Positions 50,349 through 60,237 of a stretch of DNA of 64,000 bases are shown in pieces. Position 1 is the first letter of the stretch; every line of letters begins with the position of its first letter. Below the pieces are notes generated by a model. That model was not told the origin of the DNA. It ran no database searches and saw only the letters and a list, made by a program, of their open reading frames with translations. The stretch comes from Snodgrassella alvi (GTDB lineage: Bacteria > Pseudomonadota > Gammaproteobacteria > Burkholderiales > Neisseriaceae), in assembly GCF_002777745.1 (NCBI RefSeq), contig NZ_MEIO01000055.1, forward strand, positions 62,001 to 126,000. Reading direction: 5' to 3'. The translations under genes were made by a program, and so were the position numbers.

Positions 50349-50430
50349 GGTGGTTTCCTAATAATGAATACAGGTGGTCTTTCCAGACAACCCGTGTTGA
50401 AAAGATTATCTTTGTTACAAGATGTATTTG

Positions 50431-51054
50431 TTACGCCCATTGCCAGTGCCGTTGCCAAGCACTGATAACAGCATTTGAATAAGTAGTACGACCCAAGCTA
50501 CCATTATAACGCGCCAGTGCTCTTACCATATTACCATTCTCTCGGTTTCGATAATAACGCAGGATGGTGCAGCCATAACGTAAGTTAGTGCGAATATCGA
50601 ATAAGTTATGTTCTAGTCGACCAATCTGCCTTACCCAGAATGGCATTACCTGCATCAGTCCTCGCGCTCCTACTCCAGAAATAGCATATTGGCGGAAACG
50701 GCTTTCTACTTCTATCAGACCTAATACTACCTGTGTATCCAGACCAGCACGCATTGCTTCATACTGGATATTAGTTAGTAAACGCTTCCGCGCATGCTCA
50801 TCCGGGACATATGGCGTTAGTCGTGCCGACATGGCTTTTAACCAACGACTAGCTTCTGCTGGAGAAGCAAAAATTAGTCGCGGTGGATTAACACTATTGA
50901 CTGCATTGCGCATGATAGAAGCCACATCGTCAGAAAGGGTTTCTTCACGTTGTGCGCCGGCCTGTACCATACATGGCATGGCTACACCAAGTACGGCGGC
51001 GCTGCCAGATAGTAACAATTGGCGTCGCGATACAGTTTTACTCCTGTGCTGCAT
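50431..51054 (-). CDS. Lytic transglycosylase with SLT domain
   Basis: A 207-residue periplasmic peptidoglycan lytic enzyme. The N-terminus has a twin-arginine-like signal (VSRRQLLLSGSAAVLG). The SLT domain starts near residue 95, with catalytic Glu117 in IEVESRF, GVGARGLMQVMPFW and YGCTILRYYRNRENGN, then ALARYNGSLGR. Small size suggests a family 1 (MltC/Slt-type) enzyme without accessory domains. Lies 82 bases upstream of ssb on the same strand. Confidence 0.9.
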   Translation of the reverse strand: MQHRSKTVSRRQLLLSGSAAVLGVAMPCMVQAGAQREETLSDDVASIMRNAVNSVNPPRLIFASPAEASRWLKAMSARLTPYVPDEHARKRLLTNIQYEAMRAGLDTQVVLGLIEVESRFRQYAISGVGARGLMQVMPFWVRQIGRLEHNLFDIRTNLRYGCTILRYYRNRENGNMVRALARYNGSLGRTTYSNAVISAWQRHWQWA

Positions 51055-51232
51055 ATGAATTAATTCCGATTATGTACGGCATATAACTAGTATTAAAGTT
51101 GATTGTATACAATTGTAGTTTAATATTTTAATTAATGTTATAAATATTAAAGATTATGCAGTTAATTTGCAATTTAACAGAATAATTTTTTAATGCAGAG
51201 TAATAAAAATGTATCAAACAACTTTTTAATAC

Positions 51233-51263
51233 AAAAAAGCCGATGTTTAACATTGGCTTTTTT
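51233..51263 (-). terminator. Terminator at the end of the mla operon
   Basis: Stem AAAAAAGCCGATGT/ACATTGGCTTTTTT (one wobble pair) with a short loop and A/T runs on both sides; 22 bases after the stop of the 120-residue protein gene. Confidence 0.85.
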
Positions 51264-51284
51264 GGCAAAGGTAATAATACAGGT

Positions 51285-51647
51285 TTAATTCAGAGAGATT
51301 GGTACAAATGCTTCACGTGCCAGTTCTTCCTGTGCCAGATCAGTTATCACTGTTGAAATCTGTACACCAAACCAATCCTTAAAATTATCAAAGCTTAAAG
51401 TTGGCCATAAACCTTCATCTTCGCACCAGTCTGCCAGTTCAGCGGCAAAGATATCCTGATAACGCTGTTCAATTTCCGCCCACAGTTCATCAATATCTTC
51501 GCAGGCAGAAGTCAGATAGGCATTGGCATCCTGCTGCAAAACCTCTAGTGATAATTGCTCCAAATCAATATCAGGCAAGTTTTGCAACCATGCCCAAAAT
51601 GGCTCAAGCGGAACAAGCAAAAATACGCTGCGGTTAACTTCATACAT
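51285..51647 (-). CDS. Conserved hypothetical acidic protein downstream of mlaA
   Basis: A 120-residue, strongly acidic soluble protein (MYEVNRSVFLLVPLEPFWAW at the start; DELWAEIEQRYQDIFAAELA in the middle). I remember similar proteins in betaproteobacteria but no function. No signal peptide. It follows mlaA by 74 bases and ends at a terminator, so it may belong to the mla operon. Confidence 0.65.
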   Translation of the reverse strand: MYEVNRSVFLLVPLEPFWAWLQNLPDIDLEQLSLEVLQQDANAYLTSACEDIDELWAEIEQRYQDIFAAELADWCEDEGLWPTLSFDNFKDWFGVQISTVITDLAQEELAREAFVPISLN

Positions 51648-51721
51648 GATTGCATTCCTGTTTGTAATACAACTTGAATTTCAGTTACTGACTTAAATTT
51701 AGACTATGCCTGCACTAGTGC

Positions 51722-52639
51722 TTAATAGACATTCCAGTATGACTGATTTGCTGAGGCTGCCTCAGTAGGTAGGGTAGTGTCTGCAAATTTAGTCGGTGCA
51801 GGTTCAGTTGTTACTGGCGTACTGCCGATCAGCGCAGAGTTTATTTCCGCTGCCCTTTCAGATTTGACTGTCGGTACCGATGCCGGCTGTGCACTGGTGT
51901 TATTATTATCCGGTGCCACCAGACTATCGATATCATCATCATCGTCATCATCATCAGGAAATAATGTGCCACCCACTTGCTTGTTACGCAGTTTCATATA
52001 CACATCACGCATATAGGTATAGCGATCCAACGCAGCATCATTCAGGCTGTCGGTTACATCCAGTAACGCCTCACGTGTAGCAATACCATTTAAACCGGCA
52101 ACACTCCAGCGCACAGTCTTATCCTTGAAGATAGCATCTTCTATCGGAAACACATCTGTAATGGTGCTGCCAATGCTGTCGCGTACAGTTGAGGGCCCGA
52201 AAATCGGATAAACAAAGTAATTACTGTTTTTCCAACCCCATGAGGCAAAAGTATCACCAAGTGTATTTTTGTTATTTTGAATCTGGCCAGCATCAGCAAT
52301 ATTCAGCAAGCCGCCTAAACCAAAAGTGGTATTGATGCCAACGCGTACAAAATCTGTACTGGCCTTTTCAATATCCAGCCGCAGCAGATTACTGCCAAAG
52401 CTCACCACATCACGCAGATTATTGAAAAAGTTGTTTACTCCTGTACGTACGGGTGACGGTGTCACTTTCCGATAGCCACGCGCCACCGGAGTCATGATAT
52501 AACGATCCAGATGATCGTTAATATTGAACATCACTCGGTTATATCCTTCGTACGGGTCTTTATAGGACTGTTCTTCGGCCCAGCCCACCTGACTAAGGAA
52601 TAACAGCAGTGTTGCTGACAGCAACCTTTTTTTACTCAT
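51722..52639 (-). CDS. mlaA: Outer-membrane phospholipid-transport lipoprotein-type protein MlaA (VacJ)
   Basis: Removes misplaced phospholipids from the outer leaflet and passes them to MlaC. The start at 52639 (MSKKRLLSATLLLFLSQVGWA) gives a signal peptide and 305 residues. DPYEGYNRVMFNINDHLDRY and the NFFNNLRDVVSFGSNLLRLD and WGWKNSNYFVYPIFGPST blocks are diagnostic. No lipobox Cys is seen, unlike E. coli MlaA. The C-terminal tail has eight consecutive Asp (about residues 229-236) from a GAT/GAC repeat and a low-complexity end. Overlaps mlaB by 4 bases. Confidence 0.93.
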   Translation of the reverse strand: MSKKRLLSATLLLFLSQVGWAEEQSYKDPYEGYNRVMFNINDHLDRYIMTPVARGYRKVTPSPVRTGVNNFFNNLRDVVSFGSNLLRLDIEKASTDFVRVGINTTFGLGGLLNIADAGQIQNNKNTLGDTFASWGWKNSNYFVYPIFGPSTVRDSIGSTITDVFPIEDAIFKDKTVRWSVAGLNGIATREALLDVTDSLNDAALDRYTYMRDVYMKLRNKQVGGTLFPDDDDDDDDIDSLVAPDNNNTSAQPASVPTVKSERAAEINSALIGSTPVTTEPAPTKFADTTLPTEAASANQSYWNVY

Positions 52640-52920
52640 TGTAATGATTCCTCTACACCATAGAGTGCCATCAGGGTAATCAGTCCTGCTGGCACACCGG
52701 CGATGTGCAACATGAATTTCTGTCTGTGCGCCAATCGTTTCGCAGCCACTAATAAGGCTACACACGCTGAATCGGCTTCAATTACACCACTGACATCCAC
52801 TTTTTCAATGTTCCCATTCTGGATACAGTCACAAAATCGTTTGTAATCGATTTCTTTTACTGTACTCACGGTGACCTTGTCGTGAATCATCAGGGTTTTA
52901 CCCTGCACGGTGGTTTGCAT
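52636..52920 (-). CDS. mlaB: STAS-domain phospholipid transport protein MlaB
   Basis: Cytosolic STAS protein that binds the MlaF ATPase and tunes the Mla complex. The 94-residue protein has the STAS signature VDVSGVIEADSACVALLVAA (about 38-57). It starts 2 bases after mlaC and overlaps mlaA by 4 bases, so translation is coupled. Confidence 0.9.
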   Translation of the reverse strand: MQTTVQGKTLMIHDKVTVSTVKEIDYKRFCDCIQNGNIEKVDVSGVIEADSACVALLVAAKRLAHRQKFMLHIAGVPAGLITLMALYGVEESLQ

Positions 52921-52922
52921 AG

Positions 52923-53525
52923 TTATTTACTGTTTTTGGCACGCAAATCAGCTACCAGTCCATCAATACCTTTTTGGTTGATGGTTTGATTAAACTGATT
53001 ACGATATACCGTTACCAGACTGGCACCTTCAACTGCAACATTGTAAATACGGTACATACTACCAGCCTGATACATGGTGTAATCCATGCGTACCGGTTTG
53101 CTGTTTGGTGTAGTAATATCCACGCGCACAATGATTTCACGCCCGTTTTTATTAACTACTGGATTACTATAAACGTTTGCTTTGGCATTTCTGAATTTCA
53201 GCATAGTACCGGAGTAGGTACGAATCAACAGAGTTTTAAATTCCTGAGTTAACGCCTGCTGTTGTGCGGGAGTAGCTGTACGCCATGGTGCCCCCACAGC
53301 CAGTGCAGTCATACGTTCAAAATCAAAATAAGGAATGGCATAATTTTCTGCTTGACGGCGCACTTGGTCGTCATTTTTGCCATTAGCTGAACTCAATATG
53401 TCCAATACCTGAGTAGCATTATCCTTTAGCTGGCTTACAGCCTGCTGTGGCGAAGCAAATGCCATGCTAATACTCATAATGCCAATGCTTAACACACCAA
53501 GTAGTGTAGATTTATTCAGTTTCAT
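52923..53525 (-). CDS. mlaC: Periplasmic phospholipid shuttle MlaC
   Basis: Carries phospholipid between MlaA and MlaD. The ATG at 53525 follows AAGGA and begins MKLNKSTLLGVLSIGIMSIS, a signal peptide; the upstream TTG overlaps the ribosome site. The 200-residue protein contains YFDFERMTALAVGAPWRTAT, FKTLLIRTYSGTMLKF and RMDYTMYQAGSMYRIYNVAV, diagnostic for MlaC/Ttg2D. Confidence 0.95.
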   Translation of the reverse strand: MKLNKSTLLGVLSIGIMSISMAFASPQQAVSQLKDNATQVLDILSSANGKNDDQVRRQAENYAIPYFDFERMTALAVGAPWRTATPAQQQALTQEFKTLLIRTYSGTMLKFRNAKANVYSNPVVNKNGREIIVRVDITTPNSKPVRMDYTMYQAGSMYRIYNVAVEGASLVTVYRNQFNQTINQKGIDGLVADLRAKNSK

Positions 53526-53573
53526 TGTGTAGTCCTTCAATTAAATTCATTGTTTGTGCAGCAGCCATCCCTG

Positions 53574-54086
53574 TTACTCAGTGACAGGAGCAGCAGTACT
53601 GTCTATTTTTTTGTTGTCGCTTTTGGCATTGCCTTCGGCGAAGCTAGTCATAAATTTGCCGATTAATTGTTCCAGTACTAAAGCAGAACTGGTAATAGTA
53701 ATGGTATCACCATCCACCAGATTATCTGGGTCTCCGCCCTGCTCCAGCCCTATGTACTGATCGCCAAGTAAGCCAGAAGTCAGAATCTGCGCAGAAGTAT
53801 CAGTACTAAACTGGTACTGCTTATCAATTTTTAAAGTCACTTTAGCCCAATAAGTTTTGGGATCAAGCACAATTTTGTCTACCCGTCCCACCACCACGCC
53901 GGCAGCTTTGACTGGCGCCTGTGCTTTCAGCCCGCCAATATCGCTAAATGAAGCTGATAAAGTATATGTTGGCTGGGAAGAGCCAATGCCATTACCACCA
54001 GCTACGCGAAAAGATAAAAATAGAATTGCTGCTATGCCTATTAGAACAAATAGACCAACCAGCATTTCCAGACTGTTTTTTTTCAT
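53574..54086 (-). CDS. mlaD: MCE-domain lipid-transport protein MlaD
   Basis: Periplasmic substrate-binding ring of the MlaFEDB transporter, anchored in the inner membrane by one helix (about 9-29, GLFVLIGIAAILFLSFRVA). The MCE domain follows (about 40-120, YTLSASFSDIGGLKAQAPVK and GVVVGRVDKI). The 170-residue length is typical of proteobacterial MlaD. Confidence 0.95.
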   Translation of the reverse strand: MKKNSLEMLVGLFVLIGIAAILFLSFRVAGGNGIGSSQPTYTLSASFSDIGGLKAQAPVKAAGVVVGRVDKIVLDPKTYWAKVTLKIDKQYQFSTDTSAQILTSGLLGDQYIGLEQGGDPDNLVDGDTITITSSALVLEQLIGKFMTSFAEGNAKSDNKKIDSTAAPVTE

Positions 54087-54110
54087 ATCAATACCCTGTT
54101 AATCCGTATC

Positions 54111-54887
54111 TTATTTGGTAAACATCAGAGCTGTCAGCATAAAATCCACTGCCAGAATGGTCAGGGAGCTGGATACTACGGTACGTGTATTGGCACGCAA
54201 AATGCCTTCTGAAGTAGGCTTTGCATAAAAGCCCTGATAAACCGCAATCAGAGTGACTACCACGCCAAACACCAGGGATTTAATCAGACCATTCACTACA
54301 TCATAATAAAAATCCAGATTATTCTGCATTTGCCCCCAGAATACACCGGTATCCATACCAAAATATTTTACGCCAATCAAATAAGCACCATATACACCAG
54401 CCACATTGAATATAGAGGCCAGTAAGGGCATGGAAAGCACACCAGCCCAGAAGCGGGGCGCTACTACCCGTGCCACTGGATCAATAGCCATTACATTCAT
54501 TGCTTCCAACTGCTCAGTGGTTTTCATCAAACCAATTTCACTAGTCATTGCGCCACCGGCACTACTGGCAAACAGAATCGCCGCAAGAACGGGCCCCAGT
54601 TCCCGCAACATAGCAGCAGCCACCATATAGCCAAGGATATCGGCTGATTTGAATTTGGCCAGCTGTGTATAGGCCTGCAAGCCCAGCACCATACCGACAA
54701 AGAGCCCAGATACAGCAATAATGATGATGGAGAGAACTCCGGAAAAATACATTTGCCGAACCATCAGGCCAGGGCGACGTAAAACTGTTCCACTACGCAA
54801 CAGGGCGGCAAACAGGAACAATGTTGCACACCCTAGATGCTGGATAAAACTCAGGGTTTTTGCACCCAGTTGCTCGATTGCTTTCAT
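54111..54887 (-). CDS. mlaE: Mla permease MlaE
   Basis: Inner-membrane permease of the phospholipid transporter. The ATG at 54887 shares one base with the mlaF stop codon. The 258-residue protein has about five to six membrane segments and the family motifs MVRQMYFSGVLSIIIIAVSG, RELGPVLAAILFASSAGGAM and EIGLMKTTEQLEAMNVMAID. Confidence 0.95.
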   Translation of the reverse strand: MKAIEQLGAKTLSFIQHLGCATLFLFAALLRSGTVLRRPGLMVRQMYFSGVLSIIIIAVSGLFVGMVLGLQAYTQLAKFKSADILGYMVAAAMLRELGPVLAAILFASSAGGAMTSEIGLMKTTEQLEAMNVMAIDPVARVVAPRFWAGVLSMPLLASIFNVAGVYGAYLIGVKYFGMDTGVFWGQMQNNLDFYYDVVNGLIKSLVFGVVVTLIAVYQGFYAKPTSEGILRANTRTVVSSSLTILAVDFMLTALMFTK

Positions 54888-55687
54888 CACGCGATATCTA
54901 AATCCTGTTGTAAGGTGGTGGTTACCGGATACCGAAATGCTACCGGCCCGTCAGCCTGACCATGAATAAATTGATTTACCCATGGTGAATCCAGTTCACG
55001 CATCTCATGGGGCGAACCAGAAAAAATAATCTCTCCATGTGCCAGAAATACTACATGGCTGGCAATCTCCAGAGATTGCTGAATGTCGTGTGTGACCATG
55101 ACACTGGTGGTTTGCAAAGCTTTATTGATTTTACTTACCAGACTGGCTATCACGCCAAGTGAAATCGGATCTAGTCCGGTAAATGGTTCATCATATAACA
55201 ACAACGCTGGATCCAGTGCAATTGTACGTGCCAAAGCTACCCGGCGTGACATACCACCAGACAGTTCGGATGGCATTAAACTTTCTACCCCACGCAAACC
55301 AACTGCATTCAGCTTCATGATTACCAGATCATGAATCATACTCTCGGGCAAATCCGTGTGTTCGCGCATCGGAAAGGCCACATTATCGAAAACAGATAAA
55401 TCTGTGAATAAGGCACCAAACTGAAATAATACACCCATATTGCGCCGGTGATGATATAGCTCTTCACGACTAAATTTGGCAATATCGCGTCCATTAATCA
55501 GTACTTGTCCTTGCTGCGCGGTAATCTGACCTGTAATCAGTCGCAGCAGTGTAGTTTTACCACTACCGGAACTACCCATGATAGCAGTGAAGCTACCCTG
55601 ATCCAGTTTAAAATTAATGTTTTTCAGAATGGGGCGATCGCCATAAGCGAAGACCACATCTTTCATTTCAATAAACGGCGTAGCCAT
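54887..55687 (-). CDS. mlaF: Mla ATP-binding protein MlaF
   Basis: ATPase of the transporter. The start at 55687 (MATPFIEMKDVVFAYGDRPI) gives 266 residues. Walker A is MGSSGSGKTTLLRLIT, the signature LSGGMSRRVALART and Walker B LLLYDEPFTGLDP; VTHDIQQSLEIA carries the H-loop. First gene of mlaFEDCBA, with gene overlaps along the operon. Confidence 0.95.
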   Translation of the reverse strand: MATPFIEMKDVVFAYGDRPILKNINFKLDQGSFTAIMGSSGSGKTTLLRLITGQITAQQGQVLINGRDIAKFSREELYHHRRNMGVLFQFGALFTDLSVFDNVAFPMREHTDLPESMIHDLVIMKLNAVGLRGVESLMPSELSGGMSRRVALARTIALDPALLLYDEPFTGLDPISLGVIASLVSKINKALQTTSVMVTHDIQQSLEIASHVVFLAHGEIIFSGSPHEMRELDSPWVNQFIHGQADGPVAFRYPVTTTLQQDLDIA

Positions 55688-55763
55688 ATTGAGATTTCCC
55701 ATGCCGTATAGCAATTTAGATTTTATGATGTCTGCCCGTATTTATCAAATACGGATGGCCATA

Positions 55764-56762
55764 CTAATCAGACTTCCAGTGCCGGATCATATCAGCTGCG
55801 ACATCAATAGCAGCAAACAGGCTGCTACTGGTAGCTTTACCAGTACCGGCAAGACTCAGAGCGGTGCCATGATCCACCGAAGTACGGATAAAAGGCAATC
55901 CCAAAGTAATATTCACACCCTCACCAAAACTTGCATATTTTAATACTGGTAAACCCTGATCATGATACATCGCCAGAACAGCATCAGTTTGCTTGAGCAT
56001 AAAAGGCTGAAACAGAGTATCTGCCGGAAATGGTCCGGTAATTTTCATTCCTTGCTGCTGTAACCGGCAGATTACCGGAGTAATTATGCTGTTTTCCTCA
56101 TGTCCCAGATGGCCACCCTCACCTGCATGTGGATTAAGCCCCGCAACCAGAATGCGTGGCTGTAGCAAGCCAAATTTTTGTTGCAAATCATGATGCAGAA
56201 TAGTTAATACTTCAGTTAACAGCTCTGCTGTCAGGGTATCTGCTACATCTCGTAGCGGTAAGTGAGTCGTAGCCAGTGCCACTTTCAAACCACCGCCAGC
56301 AAGCATCATTACTACCCGTGACGTTGCACTTTTGGCGGCCAGATATTCTGTGTGACCACTAAAAGGAATACCACTGTCATTGATGATTCCCTTATGCACC
56401 GGAGCAGTCACCATGGCAGCAAATTCACCCTGCTGAATGCCGATGTACGCCCTGTCTAGAAGTTGCAATACATAAGTGGCATTGTGCGCATTTAATACTC
56501 CTGCTTGCGCTGCTATCTGAACTGGAATATGACATACTTCGAGTATCTCAGATACAGGTTTACAACAATCAGGCTGATAAGGCTGGATGGTGATATTTTT
56601 ACCTAGTAGTGCTGCTCGCTCCTGCAATAGCTGCATATCCCCCAGTACCACTATGCGTACCGGTAAATCACAGGTTGCCAGATCCAGACAAATGTCAGGG
56701 CCGATGCCTGCTGGTTCACCACTGGTAACAGCAATAACTGGCTGGTTATTCATGTGATTCAT
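55764..56762 (-). CDS. pdxA: 4-hydroxythreonine-4-phosphate dehydrogenase
   Basis: Oxidises 4-phosphohydroxy-L-threonine for pyridoxal phosphate synthesis. The start at 56762 (MNHMNNQPVIAVTSGEPAGI) fits family N-termini and gives 332 residues; a start 3 codons later is also possible. VTSGEPAGIGPDICL, the metal-binding GHTEYLA and GLNPHAGEGGHLG, and AMYHDQGLPVLKYASFGEGV are present. It follows surA, as in E. coli and many relatives (lptD-surA-pdxA). Confidence 0.96.
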   Translation of the reverse strand: MNHMNNQPVIAVTSGEPAGIGPDICLDLATCDLPVRIVVLGDMQLLQERAALLGKNITIQPYQPDCCKPVSEILEVCHIPVQIAAQAGVLNAHNATYVLQLLDRAYIGIQQGEFAAMVTAPVHKGIINDSGIPFSGHTEYLAAKSATSRVVMMLAGGGLKVALATTHLPLRDVADTLTAELLTEVLTILHHDLQQKFGLLQPRILVAGLNPHAGEGGHLGHEENSIITPVICRLQQQGMKITGPFPADTLFQPFMLKQTDAVLAMYHDQGLPVLKYASFGEGVNITLGLPFIRTSVDHGTALSLAGTGKATSSSLFAAIDVAADMIRHWKSD

Positions 56763-56885
56763 ATTCAGTATTCTGTCTGCCTTCGATACTGGGGCATCAT
56801 ATAGAAACATCGTTTGCAGCCAGACCTCAAAGCGTGATTGCGGATACTGACTGCAAATTGTGTGACCTAGTCTACTTCAGAAGCA

Positions 56886-57845
56886 TTAGTCCAGAGGACG
56901 GATATTGATGTAAGCTTGATCATGCAACTGTTTCAGGAAGTTCTGTAATAAAATTTCGCGCTTTTCCTGTACCAGCACCGCCCGCATACCATTACGCTGG
57001 CGCTCTGCTGGGCTGTCGTTACTTCTCACGGCTACCAGTCGAATCACATGCCAGCCAAACTGGGTACGTACGGGCAAGGATACCTGTTCAGGCTGCAATG
57101 ATTTCATTGCAGCTTCAAATGGTGGCACAGTTTCACCGTCAATAATCCAGCCCAGATCACCTCCATTTTGCGCACTGCCATCTTGAGAATATTGCCGTGC
57201 CAGCTGTTCAAATGAAGCGCCAGAACGTGCTTGCTGCGCAATCTGTTCAATCAATTTACGCGTGATATCGTTATCGTTTTTCAACAAAATATGTTGTACA
57301 TGATAGGAATAGGCAGTAACTGGCGGCGGCAATTGCCGACCTTCCTGCTGTGCCCGGGCAATGGCATCATCAATTTCTGCATCACTTACCTGACTTTTAC
57401 CCATTACTTCACTCTGTTCAATTTTCTGTGCCAGCAGGTTTTCAGTCATGGTACGACGTAACTGATTTTCGTTTATACCTTCTTTAGCAATACGCTGAAT
57501 CAGCTCTTTAACACTCATGTTCCGTTGTGTTGCAAACTGTTCAATTGCTTCGTTTATATCAGCGTCACTCAGGCGGATATTGGCACGTTTGGCTGCCTGC
57601 ACCAATAAATCTTTACGTATCAACTGTGCTAATGCCTGCTGTTGCAAATTAGCAGTGTTGATATTTTTATCTGCTGGCAATTGTGAACGCATCTGGGCAG
57701 TAACCAGATCCAGCTCCTGTCGTGTAATCACATCATCATTGACAACAGCAATAATGTGATCAACTGGTTTGATATCCAGCGCAAATGCTGATGGTAAGGC
57801 TACAGCCAGCATAGTTGCTGTCAGCCAGGAATGTATGGGTTTCAT
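56886..57845 (-). CDS. surA: Periplasmic chaperone / peptidyl-prolyl isomerase SurA
   Basis: Escorts outer-membrane proteins to BAM. The 319-residue protein has a signal peptide (MKPIHSWLTATMLAVALPSA), the chaperone core (VNDDVITRQELDLVTAQMRS and onward) and a parvulin domain (about 180-275: VQHILLKNDNDITRK, GGDLGWIIDGETVPPFEAAM, TQFGWHVIRL). Only one parvulin domain is present instead of the two in E. coli SurA, and the length matches this. It shares one base with the lptD stop codon. Confidence 0.94.
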   Translation of the reverse strand: MKPIHSWLTATMLAVALPSAFALDIKPVDHIIAVVNDDVITRQELDLVTAQMRSQLPADKNINTANLQQQALAQLIRKDLLVQAAKRANIRLSDADINEAIEQFATQRNMSVKELIQRIAKEGINENQLRRTMTENLLAQKIEQSEVMGKSQVSDAEIDDAIARAQQEGRQLPPPVTAYSYHVQHILLKNDNDITRKLIEQIAQQARSGASFEQLARQYSQDGSAQNGGDLGWIIDGETVPPFEAAMKSLQPEQVSLPVRTQFGWHVIRLVAVRSNDSPAERQRNGMRAVLVQEKREILLQNFLKQLHDQAYINIRPLD

Positions 57846-60178
57846 TAATGTTTTACCTCATAAGTATTGCTGTAACCGGGAATTTGCGAGCTGAGCTGAT
57901 TGAGTGGCCCGTTACCTACTCCTGTCAGGTCGCGCAGCTGTAATTGAAATAATACGGCGGTTTTGCGTTTCTTGTAATCATCAGTATAACGTGTACCAAC
58001 CAGACCAGCACTCCAGCACTGACATGGACTCTGGTATTCAAAACCAACTGTTTGGTTCAAGGTGATACTGTGATTAAAATCGTAGTTTTGTCTGGCAACC
58101 AGATAGTAATTATGGGTTAAAGGCCACTGCATGCCTACATCAATTGCACGTATTTTGCCATAAACATCATCATATAAATTTTCATCACGACCATATTTGT
58201 AGCGTACGCTAACGGTTTTACCCGGTTTTGGTGTATAGCGGATACCAAAATTATAACTTTCAGATGTTTTCAGATCCTGATTGTAATGCCAATTGGATTC
58301 AGCCGTAATGTGATTACTTAGTGCAGCACGACCAAAAGCCACTATATCCGAACGTTTACGTTCTTTATTTTTTGGGGTATTGTCATTCAGTTTAACATTA
58401 TCATCATGGAAATAAAAACGCTGACCAATACCGGCAGCAAAGCGTTCAATACCATTGGTACTGTCGTACACACGTGATTGCAGTGCAGTAGTCAGAAAGT
58501 TGGCCGCATTGATTCTGTCCTGACCGGAATAGCGGTTTTCACGGAATAGCTGGTCGTAAGTAAAACTGTTTTCTGCAGTATCAAACAGCGGTATATCGTT
58601 CTGATTCCGTTCTGGAATATAGGTATAAAACAGGCGTGGTTCCAGTGTCTGGATAAAGCCTTTATGCAAACGGTGGGTTTTCCACAAACGTTCAAACGTC
58701 ATACCCGAGTCTACACTGAGTACTGGCACAGCCCGATCCATACTGCGACTATCCTGATTATTTTGCCTGCTTATATCATAATGAGTGGCATGAAAACTCA
58801 GTTTTGGCCGAACGAAGCCCCAGTTGTTGGCATAGTCGGCCGTAAATGTTGGCAATAATACCAGACGAGTGCCGTTGGGATATTTAAACATCCAGTCTTG
58901 ATGACCAGTTTCTCGACCTTCAAAACGGGTTGCCTCTGCATATACATTAACTGCGTAATGATTGCCAAAATAACGGCTCCAGTTAGCAGACAGGCGAGGT
59001 AAACGCGAATAGGGCTGATCTTTATAGCCACTGGTAGAAGCCAGAGTTTGGTATTTCTGTACCATTAAATTGCCATCAAAAATACCACCCCATAAATCCT
59101 GCTGATAATTCAGCCATGCCTGCCGGTTCAGATTAACGCTACCACTGTCACCATGCCAGAAATCACGCCGATAATCATCATCCGAAACCTGATGGTAATC
59201 GATACCTCCGGTTAAACCCTTTGCCAGTTGCTGGGTATGAGTGAAATCAACTTCTGCACGATTTTTATGGCTGCTTTTCTGATCACTCGGCACCCAATCG
59301 GCACTGAGCTGCCCCTGATATTTAGATTGAAGATAGCGAAAATCACCACCCAGCTGCATGCCACGACTACTGATAAAATGTGGACGAATAGTCGCATCAT
59401 AGTTCGGTGCCAGATTCAAGTAGTAGGGTGTCATCAATTCAAAACCATCAGAACCACCCTTGATGGTAGGTGCCAGAAAACCACTTTTACGACTGCCGTT
59501 TAACGGAAAATCAATCCACGGTGTATAAAACAGAGGTACCCCGCCAAATACCAGCGTTGCATTACGCGCCACACCAACATTTTTATCGTAATCCAGATCA
59601 ATACTGCCAGAACGGATATACCAGCTGTCGTCACCCGGATTACAGGTATTGAATTTAGCACTTTGCAGACGGTAGCGATTTTTACCCCCCATCTGTATCT
59701 CATCACCAACACCCTGCAGACGTCGGTTATCCTTTTCCATCTCAAAGCGGCCAGCGTCACCAACACCTGTACTTTTACCCATGTCATAAGTCACATGCTC
59801 GCCGGTAACACGCCCCTGACCATTATCCAGCGTAAAGTGATCGCCGGCTTTAATAATTTGGGTTTGCTGATCATAATCAGCCCAGTCTGAATTCAGAGTA
59901 ACATCATTACGCTCGATAATGACATTGCCTTTGGCATGTACCTGAACCTGTGACTGGCCGTTGACATCATCAGCTACTACCCGTGTAACATCGGTGCCAG
60001 GGTAGGCTTCGCCACTGTTCTTAACTGGTTTGACAAAATTTTTAGGACGCTGCGGTGCTGTACAGACATTGCCTTCGCCCATAGACAAAGGAGAAGCTGC
60101 AAAAGCAAGTCCGGGTAAGACACAAAAAACCGTTGTTAATGCCAGAACCAATGGTTTGGGAGAGAATAAGTAGGACAA
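57845..60178 (-). CDS. lptD: LPS-assembly protein LptD
   Basis: Outer-membrane barrel that inserts lipopolysaccharide into the outer leaflet. The 777-residue protein has a signal peptide (ending VLPGLAFA), the periplasmic OstA domain (about 60-200, NVIIERNDVTLNSDWADYDQ and MGKSTGVGDAGRFEME) and a large C-terminal barrel rich in aromatic strands, with SPCQCWSAGL near the end providing one of the disulfide cysteine sites. C39 (NVCTAPQRP) and C178 (FNTCNPGDD) are candidate partners. Followed by surA and pdxA; divergent from amgK. Confidence 0.96.
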   Translation of the reverse strand: MSYLFSPKPLVLALTTVFCVLPGLAFAASPLSMGEGNVCTAPQRPKNFVKPVKNSGEAYPGTDVTRVVADDVNGQSQVQVHAKGNVIIERNDVTLNSDWADYDQQTQIIKAGDHFTLDNGQGRVTGEHVTYDMGKSTGVGDAGRFEMEKDNRRLQGVGDEIQMGGKNRYRLQSAKFNTCNPGDDSWYIRSGSIDLDYDKNVGVARNATLVFGGVPLFYTPWIDFPLNGSRKSGFLAPTIKGGSDGFELMTPYYLNLAPNYDATIRPHFISSRGMQLGGDFRYLQSKYQGQLSADWVPSDQKSSHKNRAEVDFTHTQQLAKGLTGGIDYHQVSDDDYRRDFWHGDSGSVNLNRQAWLNYQQDLWGGIFDGNLMVQKYQTLASTSGYKDQPYSRLPRLSANWSRYFGNHYAVNVYAEATRFEGRETGHQDWMFKYPNGTRLVLLPTFTADYANNWGFVRPKLSFHATHYDISRQNNQDSRSMDRAVPVLSVDSGMTFERLWKTHRLHKGFIQTLEPRLFYTYIPERNQNDIPLFDTAENSFTYDQLFRENRYSGQDRINAANFLTTALQSRVYDSTNGIERFAAGIGQRFYFHDDNVKLNDNTPKNKERKRSDIVAFGRAALSNHITAESNWHYNQDLKTSESYNFGIRYTPKPGKTVSVRYKYGRDENLYDDVYGKIRAIDVGMQWPLTHNYYLVARQNYDFNHSITLNQTVGFEYQSPCQCWSAGLVGTRYTDDYKKRKTAVLFQLQLRDLTGVGNGPLNQLSSQIPGYSNTYEVKH

Positions 60179-60237
60179 TGTATCACCTTAACGGCTTTGC
60201 CAGTTAAAATAGCGTTTATTTTAACCTGAAAAATGCC

